A stretch of 64,000 bases of DNA from Xestospongia muta (lineage: Eukaryota > Porifera > Demospongiae > Haplosclerida > Petrosiidae): positions 5,722,920 to 5,786,919 of the forward strand of contig OY848923.1 of assembly GCA_963693285.1 (NCBI GenBank), in the 5' to 3' direction. Every line of letters begins with the position of its first letter. Within the stretch, counting starts at the first letter, position 1. A program made the position numbers and the translations under genes. The notes under the pieces are model-generated. The model was given only the letters and a program-made list of their open reading frames with translations. It was not told the DNA's origin and did not search any database. This document shows, in pieces, positions 1-10,700 of the stretch.

Positions 1-3000
1 ACATTCATTGATATCTATGAATAGATATTGTAAAGAATGTCATAAGATGTTTTATATAACAGTAAATACAGTGGAACCTGTATATACCGGTCACCCTTGG
101 GACCAACAAAAGTGGCTGTTATACAGAGGTGGCCTCTTAATACAGAGGCCTTTATAAGCAGGTGAAAATTGCTTCCTGCACTGTTAGCAGGTTAAAATTG
201 TTATACAAAGTGATAACTCAATAATAAAATACACAGCTGAAAACCACTTAACAATTTGCTTATGGTTAGTTATTGAGGGTTGGTAAAGTACTGCAAATGG
301 ACTTTTGTTGGACTTGATTTAGCTTTTCTTGTTCTATCAATTGTACAACATCAAGCATTTGTTCAAATATTTTTTCCTCTCCTCTTTCAGTTAAGAATAA
401 CAACAAATCATTAGCAACTCCGATTGCTTCATTAAAAGATGTAATAGACGATGCTGGAACATTGTCATCCTCCGATTCTTCCTCATCACTTTCTTCCTCG
501 TCTACATGACTCGTCTTTGAAGGTTTACTTGAGATCACTATATCATGAAGCTCTTCTCTCCAATTTTCATCATCTTCACATGTGGCTGATGTTGGAATCT
601 CTTCATCAGCATTGATATACTCTGTAGCTGACATTTCTAAATCAAATTGGAGTGTCGGACTGGGATTAGAAATCCTATGTGTATATTACGGAAGCCGAAG
701 GCGGACATCCAATTCCAACTCTACTTTCCATCACTCATTCAAGTAAAGCGCGGAGCGCGAGGACAGCGAGCTGAATGGAGCGTAGCCTCGTACCCAGGCG
801 TTCTAGTAAAGAGTAGAACGCCTGGTGACTACTGCTTGCGCATGCGCGTAATTATTGAAACATGTTGACATCATAATTACTACTTTTTCAATTAAATGAC
901 GAAAGCGATGGGCTGGGTTTATAATGATGATGTTTCATTCACTACACGAGTTTAAGCATGCTAGTCAAGTTTGTCGGTTATGCAGTGATTTAGTGGAAAC
1001 CAAAAGAGCAACAAATTTGTCCAGTGCTTTTGGGATGCAAAACGACTGGGTTTCTAGAATAACTTCTTTGCTTGATGTTATCGTTTCGAGAGATCATGGT
1101 CTCTATATATATATTTGTATTAAGTGCAAACTTCAAATTGTGTCTATATAGAAATCTCTTGCAGGATTAGAGGCATTCAAACAGCTGGTTCCTAGCTTCT
1201 TTAGAGCATACAGTAGATCAGCAGAAAAGTTGCTATCAGTACTACAAGTAGCCATCACAATTAATCTAATATTGAGGTTAAAGGAATTTTGACGTCATAG
1301 TTGACGGAGGATTCTTAGAGTATACTATTTTCCAAGAATTCTGTGGAAATTAAACGCATGCGCAAACGGTAGTTACCAGGCGTTTACCCTGGGTACGAGG
1401 CAAAATAGAGCGAAGCGACATGTTTCCGGTTAGGGTGGGGCTATAGGATTTTAGCTGTTAAATATTGGAAAACTGCAAAGTACAATTGCATATAGTCGGC
1501 AAACTTAAAAGCAGAGTATATGAAATTTGAAATAGAATTGGATGTCCGTTTTCGGCTTCCGTAGATTTTATGGAAATAAGAAATATTTTAGTAGACTTGA
1601 ACAATTGTTGTTAGTTTGTTAGATTAATTTTTGTGGGTGTGGTTTACGCTGACCATTCGTCACAGTGTCGTTTTCAATGTACTTTACATTGTTGGGGCAA
1701 AGCAAGCCCGCGGTTAACCGTATTATAGAGTGACCGTTCAGCCAGGTTTCATTTGTACTATGAATATGGGAAAAATCGTTGGGACTTTACCACGTGACCA
1801 TTTTAAATTAGCATACCGCCTTACTCAGGTGACTGCTAAGTCAGGTTCCACTGTACTAAATTTTTGTCATTATTGAGGACTGCTGAATAACTCACCAACA
1901 CATGATGTTCCATTTCCTATAAATCCTGTATTACATTGACATGTAAAGCTGCCTGCATTGTTCATACAGGTAGCATTTTGATGACAATCATGGCTTCCAG
2001 TGTCACATTCATTAATATCTATAAACAGATATTGTAAAGAATGTCATAAGATGTTTTGTATAACAGTAAATACTAGATTTTTGTCAATATTGAGGACTGT
2101 TGAATAACTAACCAACACATGATATTCCATTTCCCATAAATCCTGTATTACATTGACATGTAAAGCTGCCTGCATTGTTCATACAGGTAGCATTTTGATG
2201 ACAATTATGTCTTCCAGTGTCACATTCATTAATATCTATAAACAGATATTGTAAAGAATGTCATAAGATGTTTTGTATAACAATAAAGTACTAACATTTT
2301 GTCTTATATTGAGAACTACATATATAGTTAATAGAAGATAGAAGACAGTTACAACTAAGTGTCATGTATATTTTACTTAAAATTACACAATTTATCCTCG
2401 CTATTTTGAAAATTTTTGTTAGACATAGTAAATAGCAGGCTTAAAGTAAGTGCATATATCTCTACACACACAAAAGTATATCTAAAGTTAATTGTTTAAA
2501 TATATGACACTAATGACTTCATTGATTTCCTGAGTATCCTGACAGACATTGACAAACACTGCTACCAACTATGTTCATATATGTGCAAGTATTTAAATTA
2601 CAGTCGTGTGTCCCAGTGTCACATTCATTGATATTTAAAATTATTAGAAAATAATACTTCAAATTAACAGGTGGAAATATATTGTTAAATATTAGTAAGT
2701 GTATCCAATAATGACTACATAACTGACTTGCCTTCACAAAATGTTCCACTTCCAGTAAATCCTGAATTACATACACAATTGCCGAATCTACACGTAGCAG
2801 AAGAGTGACAGGTACCATAACAATTAAGACTGCCTATATAAATAAACATGATCACTCATTGTGTTATTTATTGTACATTCATTAGTACTTAGTGCTTACA
2901 TCTTGTCACTACCTTTACAGATCTAGAACCTTTATAAATGCAAGACTATGTAAACAAGAAAAACTGCTGTATGGTCTAACAGCTAATCTAGGAGTCTGTT

Positions 3001-3931
3001 ACTAAAACATGGAAATGAGGCAAACAATTTCTTGAATATCACTGCAAAAATTATAATTATAGTCTGTTATTTCAATCTGTTGCATGATTATTTAGATTGT
3101 ATATATATTGTCAAAAATAATATTAATTTTACAGAAGTATTCCAACTTATGAGATAAGTATGCATTTGTAGAGAATAACAATATAGTCAACCTTGTGATG
3201 TTGTACTAGATCTTGGTATGTGAGTCACCACTGGTATGTTCAGTTGTAACAGTATTAATTCCATGCTTGTTGCTTCAGCTACTGATTAACAAACTACAAA
3301 GACTAATTTTAGCATTCTAGTTGACTTGAGTTACTCATTTGGAAACAAATTTTAAGTGTGCATATTTGTGAACAATAGCTGTCAACCTTTTTTAAATATG
3401 GCTACCAAACATGTTAATTAAAATTCTACAATTCAGTAAGTTGAATAATTCACTTACTTCTACGTAATTTATCTTTTATAACTTCCTCCTGAAATTGACA
3501 TATGAAGGTACCCTCAGTGTTTACACAGGTAGCATAATAGGCACAGTTGTGATATCCAGTTTCACATTCATTAACATCTATTAACAGAATATCATACATC
3601 ACAAACAGTATATCTGACTCAAATACGTACGCTCATACCTTCTTCACAGTTCACTCCTTGATATCCAGTACCTGTACAATCACAGATGTATTGATCAGGA
3701 GAAGATCCCATACTACATATTCCTCCATGTTGGCAAGGTTTGTCTTGTAAACATGTGCTTATTTTGCATTCATTATTATAAATGATTTCAATAGGACCAC
3801 AAGATAGATTATTAGTGACGGCACCTATATTAAATAGAGATAGCAGGAGATTATAATAATAATGCAGCTAGTTCAACTGACATACCTCCCAATGAAAAGA
3901 GTAAGAGGCAGAATTGAAAAGAGAGGTCCAT
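1..3931 (-). CDS. Secreted or cell-surface protein of repeated EGF domains, 3' end outside window
   Basis: Exons, read on the minus strand, are 3931-3886, 3824-3639, 3577-3458, 2833-2732, 2235-2113, 2018-1896 and 14-1 (runs off the left edge). Exon 1 starts with a hydrophobic signal-peptide-like stretch ([16 protein letters not shown]). Exon 2 is a six-cysteine EGF domain with CxHGGxC. Exon 3 and the exons at 2235 and 2018 begin DVNEC or DINEC, the calcium-binding EGF signature. The exon at 2833 is a shorter EGF without that motif. All introns checked are phase 1, so the exons are symmetric and can be duplicated or skipped without breaking frame. The intron after 2732 uses a GC donor (GCAAGT). 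Fibrillin- and fibulin-like proteins share this layout, but no specific orthologue is recognised and the far end is not visible. Confidence 0.75.
266..634 (-). pseudogene. C-terminal fragment of a pogo/Tigger-type transposase
   Basis: A 122-residue reading frame has an acidic segment ([13 protein letters not shown], residues about 45-57) followed by [20 protein letters not shown] and a leucine/glutamine-rich helix. Such an acidic linker plus helical tail is common at the C-terminus of Tigger/pogo transposases. It lacks the DDE catalytic domain and the DNA-binding domain, so it cannot be active alone. It lies inside the TA-flanked inverted repeats of the 69-1853 element, which supports the assignment. 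Confidence 0.55.
688..1562. mobile_element. Nested inverted-repeat element (MITE-like)
   Basis: Terminal inverted repeats of 28 bp match at 26 positions: 688-715 (starts ACGGAAGCCGAAGGCGGAC) and 1535-1562 in reverse complement. Inside, a second inverted pair shares GCCTCGTACCCAGG (from 785, and ending about 1401 in reverse) and GCGCATGCG (about 840 and about 1356). The outer boundaries fall within the pogo-like element, so this insertion is younger. I could not define a convincing target-site duplication, so the superfamily is open. Confidence 0.6.
924..1292 (+). pseudogene. Possible captured ZAD-like zinc-finger exons inside the nested element
   Basis: The frame from 924 encodes [15 protein letters not shown] and later ICIKCKLQI, a CxxC...CxxC spacing resembling N-terminal ZAD-like zinc domains. 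After a possible intron ending in TTGCAG at 1165, a second piece reads [21 protein letters not shown] and stops at 1290-1292. That helix following the second CxxC fits the domain layout. There is no convincing start context or continuation. It is either a gene fragment carried by the element or a remnant of its own protein. Confidence 0.35.
2519..2634 (-). pseudogene. Dead calcium-binding EGF exon within the EGF gene
   Basis: This stretch encodes an EGF exon beginning INECDTG with the expected cysteines, like its neighbours at 2235 and 2018. Its 3' splice site reads TTTTAA where the sister exons have an AG, and the reading frame ends in TGA after SGYSGNQ, before the last cysteine. Because the neighbouring exons are phase 1 on both sides, splicing 2732 directly to 2235 keeps the frame. 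It is therefore most likely a decayed, skipped exon. An alternative terminal exon using an unusual acceptor cannot be excluded. Confidence 0.6.
2835..3457. other. EGF-gene intron, no feature seen
   Basis: AT-rich sequence between the EGF exons at 3577-3458 and 2833-2732. I see no coding exon or repeat boundary in it. Confidence 0.6.
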
Positions 3932-4267
3932 GTCAAGATAATACTTTATTGATGAATATCGACTAAACTCAAACCGTGCACAAATAACGTTAACCCCGAC
4001 ATTGCAGCCACTACTACTTCCGTTAATATAATCGTTGGTTAATGGTAATATAACATAATTATTGTATATTATATAAAGTAGAAAGAAACAAACTGTATTT
4101 GACTGTTCCCCATAATAAAGCTAACTGGACAGAATGTCACATTTAGTTTGTAGGTAAAATTAATGTAACGGTAAGTAAACATTTACGTTTAACGTATTGA
4201 AGTCTATCATAAACTATATTCAGAATCTACCAATGTTGCAATATTGGAGACATTTTCAATATATATA

Positions 4268-4695
4268 ATAAGAGAGAGATACTCAGTAAAATACTAAGTG
4301 AATGGGTCAGTACCTCATAATACTTAGTATTGATATTCAATAGTAAGGACATGTTGTAGATACTTGTTGTATTACTTGGTAAATACATTACTCTACTATT
4401 TAATTTTTGCTGTAACTTGACGTTTTTCATTGTCTTCTCAAATCTTCTCACTAAAGCAGGTAAAGTGCCTGGTCATTTATTAGTTTAATATTCTATCAAA
4501 TATTCGAGAATTTGTTTTAACAGACTAATAAGTACTATTGTCTAATGCACATACTATTACTTGGTAAGTAGTTTCTGAATATCATTAGTTCTCATCCTAT
4601 ATATATAGATACTGGCTGTATATTAGTGTTTGTAAAGACAAAGAGATGACTTTCTAGCCCCTCTCAAGAATGTTTCCTACCACCAGTATTCATAC
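4268..4695 (+). pseudogene. Ancient Vasa fragment (V0): end of exon 8, intron 8, exon 9
   Basis: Two blocks align by eye to the intact Vasa gene V5. Around 4268-4320, AAGAGAGAGATACT and GGGTCAGTACCTCATAATACT match the end of V5 exon 8 and its donor (56952-57006). Around 4590-4692, GTTCTCATCC, TATTAGTGTTTGTAAAGACA, TGACTTTCTAGC and CCAGTATTCAT match the acceptor and exon 9 region (57225-57352), with small deletions and substitutions. No kelch-kinase copy is visible beside it. It is the most degraded Vasa copy in the window and extends the duplication history left of the present array. Confidence 0.65.
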
Positions 4696-6400
4696 TATAA
4701 TATATATGTAATATATTCTATATACTGTATAGCTGGTTTTATTGGCACCAACTTTATTATTGATAATCTTCTTAAACAAAATTAAACTAAAGTCTGTTAG
4801 TATTGGATCATTGTCTACTAATGATGTCACAACCCATGCACAAAAGGAGACATTACTGGCATTACCAACATACTTTTTTAATAGAAATGCTTCTCTCTCT
4901 ACTATATTCATAGGTGTCTAAAGTCTGTAATCTCATACAGAAGAGCTATCTCATTTTCAACCACACTTCACACTACTTGACACTAGTACTACCCACATTT
5001 TAAGTAATGTAGCCATTTTAGGAAATCTTCAGATTTAATTGTACTAATTTTTAATTTTACCTACTTATTTTCAAAATCATCAAATGTTTTCACTACCAAT
5101 AAATTAATAAAACCTGCTACACATGTACAGTTAGTTAGTAATAGTACAATTATATATATGAACAATGTGAAGGTAAATAAGATCAAAGCTCACTTTTACC
5201 TTGTTAGACTATGAGATCAAAGTCACTTTTGTCATTCAATCTAGGCTATGACTACACAAGGCAAACCCTACATAGGTAATTTGCTATTTAACAGCATTAC
5301 AGCCATTACAGAATTAAAGCATGAAAGATGTGGTCAAATATCTGATTTATTGTTACTTTTTGGCCCATCATTTATCATCCTGAGACCTTTCTCCCCTGGT
5401 GTGACAATAATAAACATGTGTATTAGCTTGAAATAAAGGAAGAATTATTGACAGCATTGCTTCAAGACCACACACCCACAGTGCAGTTATTACAGTTATT
5501 GCACTTGTACACAACCAAAAAACAAGGCAAACGTTTGGTAGCACAACACTGATCAAAACAGGCTCGTATATTCACAAGCAAATTCACAGTGTTAAGTAAT
5601 AGAACATTATTTTGACACTTAACAATATCAATATTGTTTCTATCAAGAATCCATAACATACCACTGTTTTCATTGATGTAATTATTAGGAAAGAAACTAC
5701 ATAGTAGAAAGGCACTGTATCTAGAAATGATTTATAATCATTTATTTTCTTGATATAATTATTATAACTATATATAATTATAACTTTATCTTTTCATAGC
5801 ATATATATTTAATAAATAAATATTATTAGAATTGTCATGATCATAAATTAATGCCAACACCAATGATGATATGATATTGATATGTCCCCTATAGTTATGA
5901 TAAGGAATAATTGAAAAATTGTAATATAAAAGTATCCACATACCTCAGATACAAAGTTTCTACAGCATTTCCTATAATTTTTTATTTTGATCAATGACTA
6001 TGCATATTGCCTTACAGTAGTCTTATTGGATATATTCAATGTGTCACTATATTGAAAACTAGCTTGTATAGAGCTGTAATATACTAATCACCAACATTGG
6101 GTAATGTGACAACAATCTGACCAAATTTCTGCAATAGACAGTCGCAAACTTGTTTGTTATTCGATTAAATTTGAAACTGAGCTAATAATTAATACTAATC
6201 AGTCTCAGAGTGCCTGGATGGTAAATCTCTTTAATTTGTGTGAACAAAGATCATGAGAGGATACAAAATTAAAAAAATCTCTGAATAGCTGAGTTGACCC
6301 ATAGTTGAACCAAACTCTTTCCACTACTAATAAAATAATTAAAACAATGTATTTTTAACATCATACTTACCATTTTCCATCACTGAAACAACTTCCACTA
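4696..6400. other. AT-rich region without a supported gene
   Basis: The 5' side of the EGF gene (from 3932) and this stretch hold no exon I can support. Minus-strand frames at 4690-4911 and 5462-5659 are open; the latter is cysteine-rich (CNNCNNC near its end) and might belong to the KDZ-like remnant immediately to the right. Neither shows a recognisable domain or a convincing splice pattern. Confidence 0.4.
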
Positions 6401-6408
6401 TACACATG

Positions 6409-6898
6409 TCTGATACTCTCTAATTTGGAAAACCTATTGGCAATATCATGACTTGGAGCTTGTTTATCATCCTATATGTTTTGCATTCTCATTAAGCCAT
6501 TGAAAGACTCTGTCTTATTGTACAGAGTGAGACACTGCACTTAATACATGGACTAATGTGTCAGTGTTATATGCTAATGTAGCACCAAATTGTCTCATGC
6601 TGTTAATGATGTGTAACATCAGATGGATGTTTGGTTTTTTAACATTTCAGGAGAATCTTCCTTGATAATAACATCTACAAACTCTTGACAAATCTGTCTG
6701 AGCTCTTCATTGTGAGTGGGATTGTAAAACGTGCAATAAGTGATTTTGAAGATCTAAAACGTTAATTATGATAGTGAAGCTATAGTAATATAACCATTTG
6801 TCACCTTTGAAAGACTAAACCAAATAGCTTTCTTCTCAGCTGACAGGTATGGAGCAATAATGAACATACAGATTTGGGCCCAAGCTTGATAGTCTCAG
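6409..6898 (-). pseudogene. KDZ-like (Kyakuja/Dileera/Zisupton) transposase remnant
   Basis: Read on the minus strand, an exon ending at 6805 (AQICMFIIAPYLSAEKKAIW...SLSK) joins by a proper GT-AG intron to one starting at 6753 (IFKITYCTFYNPTHNEELRQ...). After a frameshift in a run of A at about 6640 it continues KPNIHLMLHIINSMRQFG...YNTD, and after a stop and another shift DKQAPSHDIANRF...SIRHVYSG. The order (H-rich helix, FG, YNT[DE], QAPS.DIA..F, RH..SG) matches what I recall of the catalytic C-terminal half of KDZ transposases. At least two frameshifts and a stop make it a relic. The family name is from memory of motifs and needs a profile search. Confidence 0.45.
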
Positions 6899-6956
6899 CC
6901 TAAAAAAAAATTGTTATATCTGTGAACAAATCGTTCATCAATAATATAATCAACAG

Positions 6957-7665
6957 CATAGGCGTAGGAAGCTCTTTGACATTGGGGGGCTGTGAAAATA
7001 TATGCACATGTATAATAGGTAACTCAATGTTAGTTTACACAGTAAATAAAAAATCATGTTTATAGTTTTCCAAAATATTGTAGTCTTTGCTCATTAGCTG
7101 TGATGAAGGAAGAGGCAATTTTATGTATGTCAATCTTATCGGTTCTCAACTTGTGACAATGAAGCAAAAGAACATGATTGAGTCGTTCTTGGGTCATTGA
7201 TGATCTGAGAAAATTTTTCAGCCTTCTCGTTACTGAAAATGTCCTTTCAGAACTAGCTGTAGTTACAGGGATGGTCAGAAATAGCTTTAAAAACCCGTAT
7301 AAATCAGAACAAAGTACCTTGGCACCAGAAACTTTATTCATTGCATCACATACTGAAAGAACATTAGTAACCTTTTTAATTGGGCTTCCAGTTATTTCGC
7401 CATAAATTTTGATGATATCACGAAGCATTTAAAGGTAAATGTAAGTCTGTCCATTCTCAGATCATTTGTGTAGGATGCTTTAATTGACTCTGGTATAACA
7501 ACCTGTGTTGCTGACCCGTTTCATCACTCAGCCCGTCTCCACACGTGTAAGGTTCAAGGTTCACGTAAATTTCGCCCATGCGTTCTTCTTGCAAGATAAT
7601 AAATAATCAACCAAGAATGTTGGGGGGGCTGTAGCTCCCCAGCCCCCCCGGTTCCTACGCCTATG
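6957..7665 (-). mobile_element. Short hAT transposon derivative upstream of K1
   Basis: Perfect 14-bp terminal inverted repeats: CATAGGCGTAGGAA at 6957-6970 and its reverse complement at 7652-7665. The direct repeat AACAG flanks both ends (6952-6956 and 7666-7670), shorter than the 8 bp usual for hAT. The only coding content is the C-terminal dimerisation part of a hAT transposase at 7060-7428. The right end lies 40 bp before the K1 start codon, so it replaced most of the upstream leader that the other K copies share. Confidence 0.75.
7060..7428 (-). pseudogene. hAT transposase C-terminal dimerisation domain
   Basis: The 122-residue frame contains LTIPVTTASSERTFS followed by RLKNFLRSSMTQERLNHVLL, the hallmark of the hAT C-terminal dimerisation domain (Dimer_Tnp_hAT). 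The N-terminal zinc finger and the catalytic core are absent, so it is a truncated, non-autonomous remnant. It is enclosed by the CATAGGCGTAGGAA inverted repeats of the 6957-7665 element. Confidence 0.8.
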
Positions 7666-7704
7666 AACAGCAAAGAGTAGGCAACGCCAGACTAGACACA
7701 ACCC

Positions 7705-10700
7705 ATGGCTAATTTTTTTAGAAGGTTAAGAGCTAGAGATAGAACTACCGAAGTCCATTCAGGTAATGTTACTAGATGTCATGTACTATCTTAATTAGTA
7801 GTAGTACAATATCTACACTTGTAGATATTATGTAGTCTCACTAACTAGACCCTCTTTCTCTACAGTGAGTGTCTGACTAGTGAGACTAGTATAATGTATG
7901 GACTACATGTATCATAATATATAGTAGAAGATGAGGGTTAGGTATGTCACATAATGTGAAGTATGTGTCAACTATATAATTAGTATAGTCTTTGTACAGG
8001 TCTTATAGTAGATGTGATGACATACTGTAGGTATATTACCTTATACTGTAACCTGATCTCAAGATATGGTACATATCATTTTCTACAGGACAATATAAAC
8101 TTGATGGAAGAATCTTTCATCACACTCAAGTGATAGGAGATAACCTGTACCTGTGGGGTGGGGACTCAGATGACTTACCTGCTGTACATAATAGTGAGGA
8201 GAAGATGAGAGTAACTTCAAAAGTCCAAATATTTGATATTACTACTGGTAAATGGAACAATCAGTCTACCAGAGGTAATCCTCCACTAGGAGTGTTTAGT
8301 TATTTATGTACAACATTCAACAACAAAATTTTTTATTTCGGTGGGGATTGTGGACATGACTCATGTTACCATAACAGTCTCAATGAATTAAATATTTCTA
8401 CCCTCACCTGGACCCAACTACAATCTACTGATGACAGTATAACAGTGATGAAGAGAGGCTATGGTGGTATGATGTCAAGTGAACAAGCAGGACAGCATTG
8501 TCTTTTAATTATTGGAGGTAGTGGGTCTCCACCCTCTACAGAATTATCACAAGCTCAATATTATCAGTTATTTATTGGAGAAGTATCTACTAATGAACAA
8601 AATCTATATGACCTGACAACAGGTAATAATATTAATATATCATATTATACTATCAGATATCACTTATTACAGTCAATGTCACTACATGTAATTATTGTAT
8701 GTTATAATAGTGAACATCAGTAACTATAAACTAAGAGTATATGGACTATATTTTCTACCATTAAAGATTAGTCTTCATTCATTAAAATACAATATGTTTT
8801 ATGTATAATATTCAGTCATTGTTATCGACATTGACTAGATGTTTTTTGTTTGTTCTCCTTTTAGGTCAATGGATCATACCTGACATTATTGGACAGTGTA
8901 TGCCACCTAATAGTAACTTTGTTATGGAAGCAATAAATAATACAAGAGCAATCATCTTTGGTGGTAGAATTGAAGACACAGTATCAAATACACTGTATAT
9001 ACTGGATATTATCAACCATACAGTGGTGAGTTATATTATCATTCATACACTGACTGATAACATGTTATATAATGAGTGTTAGTTGAGTTCATTTGTCTAT
9101 CTAGCACTGGCAGACTATAACTAAACCTGACCTAGTAGTACAGTGGCCAGAGGAAAGGTGCTTTCATACTGCCAGTATTATCATTGGATCAATATCACCT
9201 ATACTGATAATGATAGGTGGAGTGGATGATGATAACAAAACAATAAAGGACTGTTGGATACTGGATATTAATGAGAAGTCATGGACAAAGGTACATAATA
9301 TAATATTAGTTTATAATATAGAATACATTTCATTCAGGTTGATAGTATTGTAGAGTAAAATGACAACCATAATGAAATAATGGTTCCATTGGTATAATGT
9401 TGACTTAATAATAAGATTGTAATTTTATTTTGATGGAGTTAAGTACATTTAACACAATAAAAATCTTTTGTAATTTCAAATGGAAATTATTAAATAGTTA
9501 ATGATTTAGGTGATAGTGGTCAGTTTAATGACAAACTATTGTTAAGAGTTTACTTGTAGTAGCTACAAATATATAGTGTTCATTGCTCAGGTCAGTGAAT
9601 TAAGTCAGGTCCAGTTAGTGAATTAAGGACTGGTTTTCTCTAATTGTGAACACCATAAATACTGTGACAACAAGTGTGACTGATCTAATTTGAAGGCTTG
9701 AAGTTTCTCACTAACTTGGATCTCTGCATAGCATTCTATACTATAGTCTTTCATAGATACTGCTACTAATTCTCTAATCTTTGTAACTCTAGTCAGTGTT
9801 TCACTGTGAAGTTACTATCTTACAAAACAGCTAGTGCTCTAGTTGTTGTATAATTTTTGTGGAGTTTCAAGATATATTAAACTCTGTGAACTATATATCT
9901 CTAGCTTATTCCTATTGAGTATAACACTGAGTTAAGTGCTCAACTCAAACTGATCAGAGTATAACGTTTATCATTAGTAACAAGGACAATTATTACTTCA
10001 CAACAAATTCCTATAACCCTTTAATTGTATTACTTAAGTATAATATAGTATAGTGTAGTATATTAGTAATAAAAATATTTAAATTGTATGTGTTTTGTGT
10101 CTACATGAAATATATAGAGTCAGATAGATTAATCTGTAATATGTAGAGACATTATTTATATGTGTATAGATAAATTATAGTACATTGAAGATATATTTCA
10201 TGTAGACACAAAACACATACAATTTAAATATTTTTATTACTAATATACTACACTATACTATAATATACTTAAGTAATACAATTAAAAGGTTATAGGAATT
10301 TGTGTACTATAATTTATCTATACACATATAAATAATGTCTCTACATATTACAGATTAATCTATCTGACTCTGTCACTGAGAGATTTATCCACTCTCTATC
10401 AACATTTATCATGGGACCACATTGTATGTGGTTAGTAGCTATAGGAGGTATAGTAAATGTTGGTGATAGTACACCTGTCAACGATCCCAATATAACAATG
10501 TTGGTAGAACTAGGTAAGTAAGTCATTACACACACAATAGCAGGCTGTAGCACCCAATCAGACAAGTTTGATAATGGCCTAACCACTTTTTGACATCTGA
10601 AGTGCAATTTGTAGTATTTGTATATCATTGATAATGTTGCTATTATGATTGATCTCTTTTCATTACATCACCTCATTGAAATTAGTTCATTAATATCACA

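Larger units (their letters stand above)
69..1853 (-). mobile_element. pogo/Tigger-like DNA transposon, degraded
   Basis: The ends are inverted repeats: CAGTGGAACCTG at 69-80 and its reverse complement ending at 1853. TA dinucleotides flank both sides (67-68 and 1854-1855), the target duplication of the Tc1/mariner/pogo superfamily. The left end continues ACCGGTCACCCTTGGGACC, a pogo-family style of terminus. A minus-strand fragment of the transposase tail remains at 266-634. The element sits in an EGF-gene intron, between the exon ending at 1896 and the exon starting at 14, and is interrupted by another element at 688-1562. Confidence 0.75.

Noticed and set aside
4227..4451. Minus-strand 74-residue frame with a plausible splice site
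   Set aside because: It lies antisense to the V0 Vasa fragment and its intron; no domain or homologous copy supports it.
4690..4911. Minus-strand 73-residue frame (NIVEREAFLLKKYVGNAS...)
   Set aside because: Reads like a possible exon but has no recognisable domain and no supported neighbours; left unannotated.
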